DNA of 64,000 nt from Sanderia malayensis. Taxonomy: Eukaryota > Cnidaria > Scyphozoa > Semaeostomeae > Pelagiidae. Numbering within the stretch: position 1 is the stretch's first letter; each line of letters begins with the position of its first letter. Where the stretch lies: the NCBI GenBank assembly GCA_013076295.1, contig RQOL01000024.1, forward strand, positions 620,001-684,000, given 5' to 3'. Both the position numbers and the translations under genes were made by a program. The notes below the pieces were generated by a model. That model saw only the letters and a program-made list of their open reading frames with translations, ran no database searches and was not told the DNA's origin. Positions 34,301 through 47,400 of the stretch are shown here, piece after piece.

Positions 34301-37300
34301 TTCATGAAAAAGCATACTGCGCATGACGATCAAAGAAAGCCGGCTAGCAAAAGCCATCGTGTAAACGGGAGGCCTATCCGTACAAATATTTGACCGGTAC
34401 GCCTAACAGTACAAAAAATTGAACAGCTAAAAACTTGACCGGTACCGTGTAAACGGGGCCTTGGGATCACTTTAATATCCAATGTTGACAAAGTAGTACA
34501 ATCACTGGATAAGATGGCGAAGAAACTTTGTCGTATTGATAAACGAGCCTGGTTCGAGGAGCAAACGAAAGAAGCAGAAAGTGCTGCAACACAATGAGAT
34601 TCTCGAACACTATACAGGATTGTAAAGAATTGGATATCAACCAGAATGAATGCAGGCGCTCCGGTAAACATCTCAAGAACAACAAGGCCGCAAGCCTTGA
34701 TAACATTCTAGGTGTAACGAATGGGTATGCTTTTGTCTGTACTCTGTAATAATTAGAGCTGGCGACGTCACGTTGTGTCAAGTCCGGCACACACCCTAGT
34801 TTGAAAATCAATTCCGGAAACGTGTTTTTTGTGTGTACGTTGGGTTAATATCAGTTCAGTTATTAGATTGTCAATTGAAAGTCGGACGAAAACAGGCTTT
34901 GTTACTGAGTATTTCTCTAACAGGCCTAGGCCTTCTGGCCTAAGCTTGGCTTGACAAGACTGATTAGTCTGTATATTAAAGTGTCGACCTTGGACCGATG
35001 AAAAGAGCCCCGAGAACGCTACATAGGCGTACTTCTAACATTGTAGGGGTACTTCTAAACATTGTAGGCGTACTTCTAAAACGGTGTTGAGAGACACCAA
35101 CGCAATATGTGACTTTTTCAACAACATATTAACAGAAGAGTGTATCCCAGATGAGTGGAGAACTGGCGAAATCGTGAAGTTGCCAAAGAAGGGAGACCTC
35201 AGCAACTGTGGGACAACTGGAGAGGGATCACACTTTTGTCAATGCCATGCAAGGTCTTCTGTACTGTACTTATGAACAGGCTCAGACCAGCTGTTGACGG
35301 AAAGCTCAGAGATGAGCAAGCTGGCTTCAGATCTGGGAGATCATGCAATGAACAATTACTCGCTCTGCGACATATTATCGAACAGAATGGCGAATTCAGG
35401 GAAGATGCTGTCATCAACTTTGTGGGCTTCAAGAAAACAACAACAGGGGTGAAATAAGGATGTATTTTATTGCCATTATTATTCATCATGTTAATAGATT
35501 ACGTCCTGAGAAATGCCACAAAATACGACGATCTGGGACTCACTTGGGGGTGACTCACGGCTTACAGACTTGGATTTCGCTGATGATATAGCATTTCTGG
35601 ACGACATGGCGGGCCACGTTTGAGAGCGATATGCGACGTCTACCGGTGCCACGTGACGTGGAAAGGTTTAGCAGAAGGCAGAGGAACGTGACGACTGGAA
35701 GAAGCTGTTGTTTCATTGCTCTAATGGAGATTGGAAGCAGGGGTGCAAATCCAAAATTTTTTCAGGCGGGTGTTCGATTAAAAGACCGAGTTATTTCCAC
35801 GAGGGACCAATTTTTTAGATGAATAATAAAATTTTTCAAATTGTATAACCCAGAGTACAACTCGGTTGAAAACTATTGAAAACAAGAAACAGTTCAGGCC
35901 AACAGCTGGACCGGGACCGACTGACAAAAGATTGTGAGGAAGTGCACGTAAATTCCAAGCAAGAGCTAAAAGAATCGAGATGATTACAAAAGTGAAAAGC
36001 TTGAAGAAAATTTGGCTGCAGAGTGTGACGCCTCCAAACTCAAAATATGAGGATGCTCTTGGAGGGATGAATATGTAAAAGATTGATTAACTACTTGTGA
36101 ATAACATTGCCAGAAACTGTGGGGAAACAAATCCATAATAAGCTTCGAATAGTTGGAAACAGTAGTAAAAGATATCTAGAATGTGCATGAATAATAGACC
36201 ATTGACTTATTTGATGATGTAGTGGGAGGAAAGAGTACCAACTCCAATTCAAATCATGTCAGGTAAAGAAGCACACTTTGTTGAAAACATAGATGTTGGT
36301 AAGTAAAAGTGCCGTTACAAGGCCGTAAACTAGATATTGTTATACTGAAAAGAACGCCTGGTGCAAATGAAATAAAAATAAAAATATATTAATGGTTTGG
36401 TATTTGTGCATCAAAATAACAGGAAGAGCTCATTTTGCAATTGGAGAATTGCTGTGTTATCGAGAAAGAAGAAACAGCAACTTGTAGAGAACGTTAGTGA
36501 AAAAGAAAACAATAAAAAAGACAAAGAGCAATGAAAGTTTAAAATCCAAACAATATTGTATCTAGAAGATGAAGACATTGATGAAAATTTCAAATGAAAT
36601 TAAAGCTTCACTTCCAAAAATGAACTTATTCAGCAATGCAAACAATAAAGCTAGATATCGACATTACCTGCAAGTGAGGAGTCGATTCAGATGTGCACCA
36701 TGCGGAGTAATGGTTGAGTCTTGCGTGCCAAGGTGATAAGGCTGGACTATGAGTGGAAGATGCAGTAATTTGTGCTTGAAGTATTGCGGACGATCCCATT
36801 CCTAATGGCCTTACAGGAGTAGCGCAAGCTGAAATGAAAAAAAAATCATGAGTGAAAATCAAAGTTTACACCTAAACTATCAAACCTAGAAATTAACTGG
36901 ATTTGCATTGGATTGGAAGGTTTTTTAAGACTTTGTTCTATTAAAGAACTTACACGTTTAAAGGTCACTGAAATATTTGATTATCATCAACATCATCTGA
37001 ACCCAATGCATGTTAGATGTATGCTGTTACATGCACTCAAAACATGAGTACATGCACACGGTTATACGGCTAGATATGCTCAAATTTAATTTCGCAAATA
37101 GTTGAATTTATATACGCAAGCTACCTTGGGGCTTTGGTGGCTGGATTGGGTCCTCTACAAAATAAAATTGCATACTTCAATCAATTTCATCATAAACTCT
37201 TCAAGTAACAGACACAGGATTTTCAGCATTTAATGGTAAATAAAAATTAACAGACTTGTTTTAAGGCTCTAAGTAAGGGAAGAGACTAAACTGTCATAAA

Positions 37301-40046
37301 CACAATAAAATAAAATAAAGCAAGACTTCTGTCTATCAAATAGGAAAAAAAAGCCGGAGAAGCTTTAATAACAATTCGTGGGTCACAATTCATCTTCTTA
37401 ATGCAGAAAGAAACAAGGTTATTCATATATAAAGAATGAAATATACAACAATTCTACTGCAACATATTAATAAAAATAATCATGAAACATCAATACGTAC
37501 CAATTCCATACAACTCCATTCTTAGGCACATATAATTGACAAACCTAATCGGATTGATTTTTACAGCAAATGCACGAAAGTACACTGAAAAGGTCTGATT
37601 TGCTAAGTCGTTTATGGTGGTTGGCTGTGGATTAGTATACCCATCAAATATCTACAATCAAGAAATAATACTGAACAATTTCTACAGAAAGTACACTGAA
37701 AATTCATAACGTTTTAGCGAGCTGAGTAGGACAACGTGCATTCGGATAAAGTCACAAGAAAAATCTAGAAGCCAAAAGACTGGAAAGTTTTAAAACATTG
37801 AATTAAGTATACCAAACTAGTTTAGAGTTATATTTTTAAAAGACACACCTTTTCAGTCCCACTTTCATTGTATGTCATCCATTTGTAACTGTCAGATGTG
37901 TAGAGAATTTTGTAGCTTTCAACCCATCCTCCGCATTTCCCATTTGTTTGAAAAAAGCAAACAGCTCCAATTGCGATACCTGTAATAATTTTCCGAGTTA
38001 CGAAGTCAACCTAAAAATGACAGAATGGCCAATTAACAATACCGTGGGAAAAACATGTTGTCGACATTGTAAAATGGTATGTCGTATGCAATGCAAAATC
38101 AGCCTCAAAGTGTTATTAATAGAATTGATTCTTATATACACTGCCATGGAAGAAAATGCATTGATGTTACATGTATACTTACTCTCAGGTATTCATTATG
38201 CATTTGGGTGCTTTGTTTTGCACACCAACGCATATATTTATTGCTGTTTATTCGTCCATTGTACGCTTTTTCATGTTCAATGTTGTCAGAAGAAGACGAC
38301 ATTTGGTAATTTTTGATTCTTGTACTGTCGGCAATGCCCAAAGCAGTTGCATGCATTGCTAAAAGGAGATGAAGAAATTCGGTAGTGATAAAAGAATATT
38401 TTAAGGCACTCTACAGTGACGCAATCGTAATGTCCAGAGACCATCTTTTAAAGCTTATTGTTTTAATAAAAAGTAATTTACGTTTGCTACAGTGAATGCC
38501 AAGATTGATTGTTCTGCATTTGTAGCATTTGTAACGAGGACAATGAGATGAGTCCATGCAAAGGTATCCAGGGGGGCATGGCTTCAACCGTTTGCACACT
38601 TCTCCTATCTGAAAAGCAATCAATTTGAGCTCAAAATTTAGACGCCTCGTAAAGCTGGCAGTAAATTAACAAAGAATGATGCCAGTCACCTGAGCATCTT
38701 CTCGTTAGTGACAAAAGGCTTCTCATTCATTGTATATCATACTTTCATGTCCCTTGGATCCACATTCACATTCAGATTCACAATTAGATTCAGATTCGAC
38801 AATAACAACCAATTGATTGTCTATAAATCTTCGAGTTATAAATATTAGAATACAAAACCGAATTATAGCCGTCCCAGTGCAATTACCTGTAATTTGAAGA
38901 TTTTTCAAAAGTTTTTCAGCCAGTGTGTTCGTCTATAATTCGACTCATAAAAGCAATTGCGTTGTTCTCGGCCCTAGAACCTTATGCTATTTTGTTCCTG
39001 CTGAATCGGTGGTAGAAGTCAAGTACTCTATACCTGTTAAAAAAGTGTATTTTACCGACGTCATTGGAGTTATGCGAAAGATATGATTAAGAATTAGAGC
39101 AACTTTTAGTTCTGTTTTATGTTAATTACTATTTTGTTCCGTTTTACAATAGTAACAAAAATTAGGCTCAACTTTCATTATTCAACTTTGTGTACCGTTA
39201 ATGACGAAACTAGCGATTCGTCAAGAGCGGATATTTTGCAGGGGGCGCTAATTCTGTCACTTACTGTATTCATAGAATTGCTTGTATGAGTCAAATTATG
39301 GACGAAGCCCCTGGCTGAAAAATTTTGGAAAAATCTTCAAAATGCAAATAATTGCACGAGGATGCCTAGAATTCAAGTTTGGTATTCTAATATTTACAAC
39401 TCGAAGATTTATGGATAAACAATTGGTTGTTATTGTCAAATCTGAATCTAATTTTGAAGCTGAATCTGAATGTGGCTCCACGGACATGAAAGTTTATATC
39501 TTACCAAGGGATCAGTAAAATCAGTGGATCTGAACTGCCAGCCACTCTTTTTAGTCAACGTCAATAGAAATGTTTTATCAGCCTCGCTTTCCATATTCAA
39601 TTCGCATGTTTTCAATCCTGATTTCTCAATATTAATGGACTTACACCAGTACTCATCATAGCATTTTCCTTCACATTCTTTCACTGTTTGGTTGTCAAAT
39701 GTAGCAATGACAGTTCCCTGAAGAACAGCATCATCTTTGATGTAAGTGAAATTTGCATAGCCTGGTACATAGTCACTTCTGAATATTCTTGCATGGACAT
39801 TTCTCATCACGATAACCACGCATAACAACCATCTATCATGTAATAAATTGTACTTAATACATCAAGTTATGCAAATATACAACCTTAATTTCAAGTAGGA
39901 TTTTAATTTCATCAGAGTTTGATTGTTAGACTTGTCCAAAAGGAGAAATTACAAGTTAGCCCGATCATTCACACGCTTATTAACATGATCATTGTGAAAT
40001 ATGTCACGGCATTAAAAAATTACCTGAAAAGGGTGACGCGAAACAT
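30879..40046 (-). CDS. G3: secreted PAN/apple - Cys-rich - discoidin - discoidin protein, intact
   Basis: Ten coding exons: 40024-40046, 39505-39832, 38482-38608, 38183-38358, 37849-38010, 37501-37651, 37125-37154, 36668-36828, 33665-33814, 30879-31025. Phases match throughout and the total is 1455 nt (484 residues). Signal peptide MFRVTLF + RWLLCVVIVMRNVHA, then RIFRSDYVPGYANFTY opening the PAN domain. The Cys-rich exon reads IGEVCKRLKPCPPGYLCMDS. DS1 runs from HATALGIADSTRI to CLRMELYGI; linker EDPIQPPKPQ; DS2 from ACATPVRPLGMGSS to ICMRIELYGCEPV. Secretion and carbohydrate, lipid or matrix binding are inferred from domain families. Introns 2, 8 and 9 carry six or more transposon insertions. 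A second partial exon 10 at 31221-31309 lies between exons 9 and 10 but has no acceptor. Confidence 0.85.
31315..32642. mobile_element. Large foldback element in G3 intron 9
   Basis: Arms of about 400 bp are reverse complements: the left arm starts TTAGCTCCAATAAGTATGGA and the right arm ends TCCATACTTATTGGAGCCAA, and both share the CGTCTAGAAGTGGCCCTAGG-like and ACTCAAAATTTCATACATTT segments. The left arm is interrupted by a 477-bp MITE at 31675-32151; without it the palindrome is about 850 bp with a short loop near 32190-32240. The element truncates the duplicated exon 10 on its left. No coding frame is credible. Confidence 0.8.
31675..32151. mobile_element. Harbinger-like MITE nested in the foldback arm
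   Basis: Ends GGGCCTGTTTATATGGAGAA and its complement, flanked by TAA on both sides. The matching right arm of the foldback at about 32275-32290 (ACCTAAATAATTCTTATATT) shows the uninterrupted sequence, which confirms the TAA target duplication. The interior is rich in CCAGCCCTC/GAGGGCTGG and GCGAGATCTCG palindromes. The frames 31503-31859 and 31565-31828 cross it and are not genes. Confidence 0.85.
32822..33221. mobile_element. MITE with CACGTTTTTT...AAAACGTG ends, TA duplication, G3 intron 9
   Basis: The ends CACGTTTTTTTTATAAGAAA and complement are flanked by TA. The paralogous intron of G4 at 44815-44835 carries the empty site ACAAACATACTAGCCATC, proving both boundaries and the TA duplication. 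The interior repeats AGTTTCTTAA units. Tc1/mariner-type non-autonomous element inferred. Confidence 0.85.
33878..34460. mobile_element. MITE with GGCCCCGTTTACACGG ends, G3 intron 8
   Basis: The ends GGCCCCGTTTACACGGTACC and complement enclose 583 bp, flanked by TTA (left) and TTG (right, presumably mutated). G5 has the empty site ATCTTAGGATCA near 55397 and G4 ATCTTGGAATCA near 45675. TWA duplication suggests a Harbinger-like MITE. The interior iterates CAAATATTTGTACGGATAG-like motifs in both orientations. Confidence 0.8.
34463..35620 (+). pseudogene. LINE reverse transcriptase fragment, broken
   Basis: Plus-strand segments in changing frames match non-LTR retrotransposon ORF2: KLCRIDKRAWFEEQTKEAE near 34520-34570, CIPDEWRTGEIVKLPKKGD near 35140-35200, NWRGITLLSMPCKVF near 35217-35260, DEQAGFRSGRSCNEQ near 35310-35355, and LDFADDIAFLDD, the RT catalytic FADD box, at 35570-35606. 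Frameshifts, a stop after TTTGVK at 35457 and an unrelated interruption at about 34706-35080 show it is dead. It lies antisense in G3 intron 8. Confidence 0.8.
34706..35083. repeat. Insertion within the LINE fragment, with short tandem repeats
   Basis: This block starts TGTAACGAATGGG and interrupts LINE homology. It ends with three ~21-bp units of the form TAGGCGTACTTCTAAACATTG at about 35024-35083. A solo LTR is possible from the TGTAAC start; no matching end or target duplication was found. Confidence 0.35.
38741..39493. mobile_element. Foldback element abutting the exon 2 splice donor of G3
   Basis: Left arm ACTTTCATGTCCCTTGGATC and right arm ...CCACGGACATGAAAGT are inverted, with similarity over about 200 bp each. 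Flanks TATATCAT (38733-38740) and TATATCTT (39495-39502) look like an 8-bp target duplication with one mismatch; the hAT superfamily makes 8-bp duplications. The right flank includes part of the donor motif of exon 2, which ends at 39505. Other copies have uninterrupted intron here. Confidence 0.7.
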
Positions 40047-40122
40047 CTTGAGCTGACAACATGTACCTTGAATATCCTATCAGCCAAATAGCCAAATATC
40101 GGCTCATCACCCATTATATCTG

Positions 40123-40140
40123 GAATCAATTACTGGTGGC
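40123..40140 (-). promoter_or_regulatory. Conserved upstream element of G3
   Basis: GCCACCAGTAATTGATTC on the minus strand, 77-94 nt upstream of the G3 ATG, the family consensus form. Confidence 0.5.
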
Positions 40141-43100
40141 AGCACTGGTTTGACGTCAATTAAAAAAATTGCTATGGAGAATTGCTGGTGGGCAGGCACG
40201 TAGGTTGAATTACATTCTAACATATGAAACAACTTATGATTTTTCCAGCGGGAAGTTGTAACCTTCAAATTGAAAACAGCGCCACATGCATATAGAGGCA
40301 AATAATTTACAAAAAAAGGCTAAACAACAAACCAGACCGTAGGCCAATAACAAAAGTGATGTGGTAACAAAAACGTACAGTTCTCGGACTTTCGATATTC
40401 CGACAATTCAAAAGTGTTTTTTCTTACAAATGATCTTGGGAAGCAATAAGGAAACCTTGCTTAAAACAATAAAAACAATTTTTCAGCGAAGCTACGCCCC
40501 CCGTAACATTTCTCAGAGGAGGTGGAGTCCCCAAGCCCGACGGAGTCGGCGCCTACGCAATCTAATTTATATTACTTGCATTCCAACTGTCTCTTCAAAT
40601 GCATATATCTATCTAGAAACGGTAAATCTAGAATTGCTTACTTGTGGTAGCTCTCTGAAAGTAATTAAGATTCAGGTAGCTTCCATTGTAATACTTCTTT
40701 TATTATTGTATTATTTGATGGCAATAACTTTCAAATACGCTTATTCAAATTAAAAGATAGACCAGTTTTCAATAAAGCAGGTCTTTCCATTTAACTCAAA
40801 CCACAATACAACTATTTGAATGCACTAACTTAGCAATAATTGTGCTTGAAAGTAATCTCTATGACAATGTTGGCTGGTGGGTAGCCAACAATCTTTTCAT
40901 GGCAACATTTTGACGATTAATAGGGCTTTAATAACAATTTGTACGAATACGAATTAACGAATTGAAAATTTTATATACTTTTACCAACGACTAAAAAACT
41001 ATAGCTTTACTGTTTCTTTGTTTCACCGTGTTATTTGTTTTTTAAGAACAAAAAAACAAATGCCAATTAGCTGGGGACTTTAAAAAGTTATCACAAAGCC
41101 TAAATTATGTATGAGTGTGTAACACAAATGATTTCAAAAATTGTGAATGTGTGTGGCTGCTCTAGCCTTTAATTTTGGCATGATTAACTTTAAAGTTGTG
41201 CTCACAAAACATTTGAAGTAGCCTCCAAGGGGTCCTATTTAAAAGAGCCATTTGCAGAATACATCCAAAATTAAGCAGAAGCTAAGCTCGACTTTTAGAA
41301 ATGAAGCTCGAGTTTTGTGAACGTTTTTTCAGTAGAAATTTTGATCAGCACAATGCTAGAGGCTTCTTAATTGTTTTTTTACTTCAGGATCTAAAGTAGC
41401 TTTATTGTTTTAAACTTGATCATTTTTGGATTGCTTAAATTCGTCAGGAAAGGCAAATTTTGCAGATCAACATAAGAAATTGCAACCTTGTACAAACAAA
41501 AACTAGGCTTTGTCATTTCACTTGTCTTAACAAATCATATGTTTAGGTGGATTTGCACGGTACAAGTTGGCCACAAGTATTTTCGATATTTAACTCGTGA
41601 ACTTGTATCGTTTAAATGACCTAAACGTTTGTCCATGTATATTATTTTGATTGACATTAATCCTCCGTCAGAGTCGAACAATTTTTTGGAGCAATAATGC
41701 AATTTCTTTCAAACTCAACCATTTTTGAATTTCATTTGAAATCACTTATTTTTTCTCTAAACTGAATTACATGCTGAAGTTATATACGAGTAACATCCAA
41801 AATTAGTGGCAAACACACATAATTCACAAGGTAGTGTTGGCAAATAGGAAGACAGGTTAGGTTGTTCAATGACGTATAACGTAAGGAAGATGAAACGTAT
41901 GCAAGTAAAATAAGAAAATATCGATGACACACAGTGCGGGGAAAATCCCGCATCCATCAGTAAAGAGAAGCTATGGAATTACCCAACGCAAAGTAATGCC
42001 TACCATGACGTGAAACAAATTAATAACAAGCATGAAAGAAAAATTAGAAAAAGAATAAAAGAACGAATGAATGAAGTAAGAGCCTTAAACAATTTGTGAC
42101 AATCCTGAGATTCAAGAACCTCAAGAAAGGAAATAATAACAACAAATGCAACGCAAGGCTCTGACTACTTTATTGTTATGTCCTGATTGTTATGTCCCGA
42201 CACAACTATGAGCAGGAATTTGCAATATACAGCAACAAGAAACAAAATAAGAAAAATCCGAGGCTAAAGTGTCATTGAGAAATACGAAAAGCCAGGCTAA
42301 GACTGAAGCCAAGTGTTCCTATGATAAAAACTTGTATGGGACCAAGCAGTCTACCTTCCGTCATGAACATGGTTACAGACAAGAATCATTTCGACATAGA
42401 GTTGTTGAGGATCAGAAGAAGACAGTGTTCTGACATACCTGATATTTTTAAGCCAGCAGGAAACGAGGTGGATAGATGAATATCAATATGAAGTGGAGGA
42501 CCAACAAGAGACATAGTTGACAAATCCAAATATTTATAATTAAATGATGTAAAGGATCAATAAGTCCATTTTTCGATAAGCAATTTTGGCACGGGCAGAG
42601 GAACAGGAAAATGTGCCTATAAATCTTTTATGGCCTAAAGACAAAGAAGTGCCAATACAAAGGAATACCATAGTAACTGAGTTTTAATACAATAGTTACT
42701 AAGAAAAAACGAAAAATTATTTAAAAATTCTTGTAACGGAATGCAGAAGAAATGGTCAAAACACGTTCAGAAGCACACTGGAAGTTTGATTATTGAGAGA
42801 AAGGCGGTCAGACTGAAAGCCTTCAAAGAGCTGAAGATGAAATTCATTGTTGGAATTGTTAAGGATTGGAATGTTTTCAAAAGTGGGATCATGCCTGGAA
42901 GAAATAAGGTGATCGAAGGTAGCAATGAGAGAATATTTATTGTAATTACCAAGCTTTTTTATTCCCAGATGGTATCAGTTGGGTGTGCAAAGATGACAGA
43001 AAGTCTTCCCGTAAAAACAAACATAACATTTTGAACAACTTGGAAGAAAAGGCTGGCTTTTGAACCAAAGAAATAAAATTGTCAGTAGAACAAAAAAAAC

Positions 43101-43225
43101 GAAAATATGTTTATATTATGGGGAGGCATCAAAAAAAGTTTTTTATGATTTTAAGCTGAAGTCAAAACCATGAAAAAATAGACCTGACAAAAGCTTAAAG
43201 AGGCTGGATAGTGGGTTGGCATATA

Positions 43226-43608
43226 CACGCATTTCGTTTTATAAGAAATACCCTCTATAAGAAACCGACCCCTAAGATACCAAAAAATTAAGAAACTTTA
43301 GTACTACTTTCCGTCATGCTTAAGAAACCGTGTCACTGGGTAAAACATGCAAATGGGCCAGTTTTGATTGTATTTTGAAGAAGGCACTGATGATTATTTT
43401 AAATACAAAGACTTAGATGGAATTGACACGACATGGAGTTGACAATTGTTTTGTTACTGTTTATTTGCATTGAATTGTGATGTCTCTTTGAGTTTTCTAC
43501 TTATTTGCACTTCTAAACTTAAAAAACTTTCAAGAAACTTTTAGTACTAAAATAGCCATAAAGTTTAAGAAACTGAGCACTACTTGTTTCTTATAAGAAA
43601 AATGCGTG
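43226..43608. mobile_element. MITE with CACGCATTTC...AAATGCGTG ends, TA duplication
   Basis: 383 bp flanked by TA on both sides. The subterminal TTATAAGAAA and the interior AAGAAACTTT-type iterations relate it to the elements at 32822-33221 and 44907-45108. Confidence 0.75.
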
Positions 43609-44474
43609 TAGAGTCTTTAGATTTGTTTTCCGAGAATAACATAATGTTCTATCAATGAGTTGTCGGAGATGGCTCTTTAGGTCTGGATAACCTTAATACG
43701 CAAGATTTCGTTGTAATTATAAATATAACATCCTATAGTCTCTGATGGCTGGAACAAGAAGGTCTATTTTTTAATTGGACTGCTTTCAAATCTAAAATAA
43801 AGGTGAGGAACAAATAAAGGAGAAGAATTCGGAATAAACATGTGGTTGGGAGGAACATGATTAGGATGGTGATGAAAATGACTAACTGAACAGGCGAGCT
43901 GCAGAAGCCCATTGCAAGTGCAACATTACACATTTGAACAAATGCTGCTCTGGGCTCTCTCTTGGGTCTTACGTTTGCCAACACATTTATGTATTATTTA
44001 GAATCTTCCTGTATCAGCAACTGTCCTTTTGATTTTAACCTTATTATTTATTGTCGTTATGTTGATGACACTTTCTGCTAATAAAAGTCCCAGAATGAAG
44101 TTTGTCACAGTTTACAATGCATTGTTACGAAACATTAAGTTCCTGGCAAGTGAAATAATTGAAAAGATACACTAAAGTCATGCTGCTGCAGGGGACATAA
44201 GGAAGGCAATTAAACAAACGTCATTCACTTGAAATAATTGAAAAGAAACATTTAATTTTAAATTGATGTGGAACTTTAAGTTTAAATTGACGAATTAGGG
44301 TTAATATACGTAAATTGTCAACTATTAATTGTCCAATAGATAACAGTATTGTCAAATTTAAAACTTTATCCAAAGTGACATAGACAACGATGCACGTGAA
44401 GTTCATTATTCAAAATGCTTTAAAATTCATGCAAATAGGTGCAAATAAATAAAAATCATCTCACCTTTCTGAAG

Positions 44475-47400
44475 TTATACAGGCTCGCATCCGTAAAGCT
44501 CTATTCGCATGCAGATGTGATCAACATGCGAAATGGGGTACACACGAATGACCCGAGCTCTGATTGGTGGTTCAAGTTTATTCTTGACAATGCCTCTATT
44601 GTCCACATTACCATTGAAAAGCTAAAAGAGATGCATCTCACTTATGCTGGAAAAAGACTCCTTGTCTTGTTATAGTAAAGCTAGAGCCTAAATCAGTAGA
44701 AAATAACAAAGCTGATATCTAAGGGGCAGGTTGCCTCAATAAACTTTACGCGTTTGGCCAAATAGCACATTTGATTGTTCTGTTCAGACTAGCTCGTGTT
44801 GCTTTCATTCTTTTACAAACATACTAGCCATCTCACTATAAAGTTGACTCCATTAAAAATAACCTGTAAATTTTAGTGTCCTGAGCTTTTCCTGTGATCA
44901 TGGTTACACGTTTTTTTTATAAGAAACCGGTTTATCAGAAAACTAGATCTAGACACCCTATAATTTAAGGAACTTTTAGAACAACAAGGAAATATTTAAG
45001 AAACATTAGAAATTTCGGAAACACGTTTTTCCTTTACGGACTCAACAAATATCAACTACAGTAAGTATCTTATACAGGTTTATCCAGGTTTCTTATAAAA
45101 AAGACGTGTAATACGTACCTATCTCCAGTGATCTCAATTAATCCCATCATGAATTATATTTTGCTAAGCTCTTCATACTTATTTATTAAAACCATTACTT
45201 TGCACTTATGTGTTTTTTATAAATTATGTATGAAATTTCTCCACTCTTCGGTAGACTTTTCAGTGAACTTTAAGCGAACCTGCCGTTTTTGCACAATATT
45301 TTGGATCCACATTCTTCTGTTAATTATGAAAATTTATGCCGTATTGTTTTCAGCGACCCTGGCATTTATTTTCCAATAATCTCCTCTTAGACCTACTAGC
45401 GTCTAGTTAGAGTTGGTTAGCTAAGCTAGCATGGAAGAATGCAGTTTATGAATTCATTGGTATTACCTTTTTCATAGCATTGTTGTCATTGATCGGAGTA
45501 AATCCGCTTGAGACAACTTCGCTGTAGCCAATGTTATATGTTGTCACGAATTGTTTATATTCGTAGCGACCTTGTGTGGCTATGTCAGTGACGACTTTCA
45601 ATGTGAGAAGGTCAACCTATGAAAAGAAAAAGGAAAGAATAATGCAAAATCTGATAGTCCGAAAACTAACTGTAATCTTGGAATCATATTAATAATGTTG
45701 AAAGAGTACCACAATCAGCAGAGAGCATTCTGGGGCAGCAGAAACTCAAACGTCATTGGAGTTTATTCCCAAATTTAAACGATTAAGAATACGAGACACA
45801 AGATCAAAGGGCATTATATAAAATAGTGCACCTACATTTTGAGCAAGAGCTAAAAGAATTGAGATATTTGCAAAAGTCAAAGTTCTGAAGAATAATTCGC
45901 AGCAGAAGACGATGTCTCCAAATTCAAAATATCAGGATGCACTTGGAGGGGTTTGATATGTAAAATATTGATTAAATATCGGTGAATAACATTTCCATAA
46001 ACTGTGGGGAAATCCATAATAAGCTTCGAATAGTTGGAAACAGTAGTAAAAGATATCTAGCATGCACATGAATAATAGACCATTGAGTTATATAATGATT
46101 TATTGGGAGGAAATAATACGAACTCCAAATCAAATCACGTCAGGTAAAGAAACAAACATTTTGTTGAAAACATCGAGATTGGTAAAAGTGCCGTTACAAG
46201 GCTGTAAATTAGATAATATTATACTGAAAAGCACGCCTGGTGCAAATGGAATAAAATATATTCATGTTTTGATAGTTAGTGAAAGAAAAACAATAAAAAG
46301 GACAAAGAGCAATGAAAGTTTACAATCAAAACAAGTTTCATCAATATCTTCGTCCAGAAGATGAAGATATTGATGAAAATTGCAAATGAAATTAATGTTT
46401 CACTTCAAGAAATGCACCTATTCAGCAATGCAAACCATAAAGCTAGTTATCGACATTACCTGCAAATAGGGACTCGTGTCTGCGTCGAGATTGCCCCATG
46501 CCGAGTAATGGTTGAGTCTTGCGAGCCAAGGTGATAAGCCTGCCTTATAACTAGAAGATGCAGTAATTTGTGCTTGAAGTATTGCGGACGATCCCATTCC
46601 TAATGGCCTTACAGGGCTAGCGCAACCTGAAATGAAAAAAAAATCATGAGTGAAAATCAAACTTTACACCTAAACTATCAAACCTAGAAATTAACTGGAT
46701 TTGCATTGGATTGGAAGGTTTTTTAAGACTTTGTTCTATTAAAGAACTTACACGCTTAAAGGTCATTGAAATATTTGATTATCATCAAAATTATCTGAAC
46801 GTCAATGCATGTTAGATGTATGTTACATGCAATCCACACATAAGTACATGCACGCAGTTACACGGTTAGATATGCTCCAAGTTTATTTCAAAAAGGGTTC
46901 AATTTATATACGCAAGCTACCTTGGGGCTTTGGTGGCTGGATTGGGTCCTCTACAAAATAAAAAGTGCATACTTCAATCAATTTCATCATAAAGTCTTTA
47001 GGTAACAAATACAGGATTTTCAACGTTAATATAATGACCAATAAATATTTGCAAACTTGTTTTAGGGCTCTAAGCAAGGGAAGAGACTTAACTGTCATAA
47101 ACACAGTAAAATAAAATAAAGCAAGACTTTGGTTTATGGAATAAGAAAAAAGACAGGAGAAGCTTTCATATCGGTGGTCACATTCATTTCATCTTTTTAT
47201 AGTAGAAAGGAACAAGGCTACTCAAATGCAAAGAATGAAATACACAACAATACTACTGCAACATATAAATGAAAATAATCAATTATTAACAATTATTAAT
47301 ATCCTTGACCTATTAATGACTAACTAACTAGAGCTAATATTACCATGGCAAAAAGAGAACTAACTGACATGAAGAAAATCAATAAAATAAGACAGTAATA

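Larger units (their letters stand above)
40047..44474. other. Intergenic block between G3 and G4 (duplicated spacer)
   Basis: Matches the spacer upstream of G2 and that upstream of G4 over long stretches. Relative to the G2 spacer it carries an extra ~455 bp at about 41913-42370. The plus frame 42741-43034 (97 codons) is broken by a stop in the copy at 27600-27890, so it is not supported as a gene. A MITE lies at 43226-43608. Confidence 0.5.

Noticed and set aside
39470..39661. Plus-strand 63-codon frames over every PAN exon (also 48899-49090, 11818-12027)
   Set aside because: They are antisense shadows of the PAN exon.
42741..43034. 97-codon plus-strand frame in the G3-G4 spacer
   Set aside because: The duplicated copy at 27600-27890 carries a stop and no domain is recognised.
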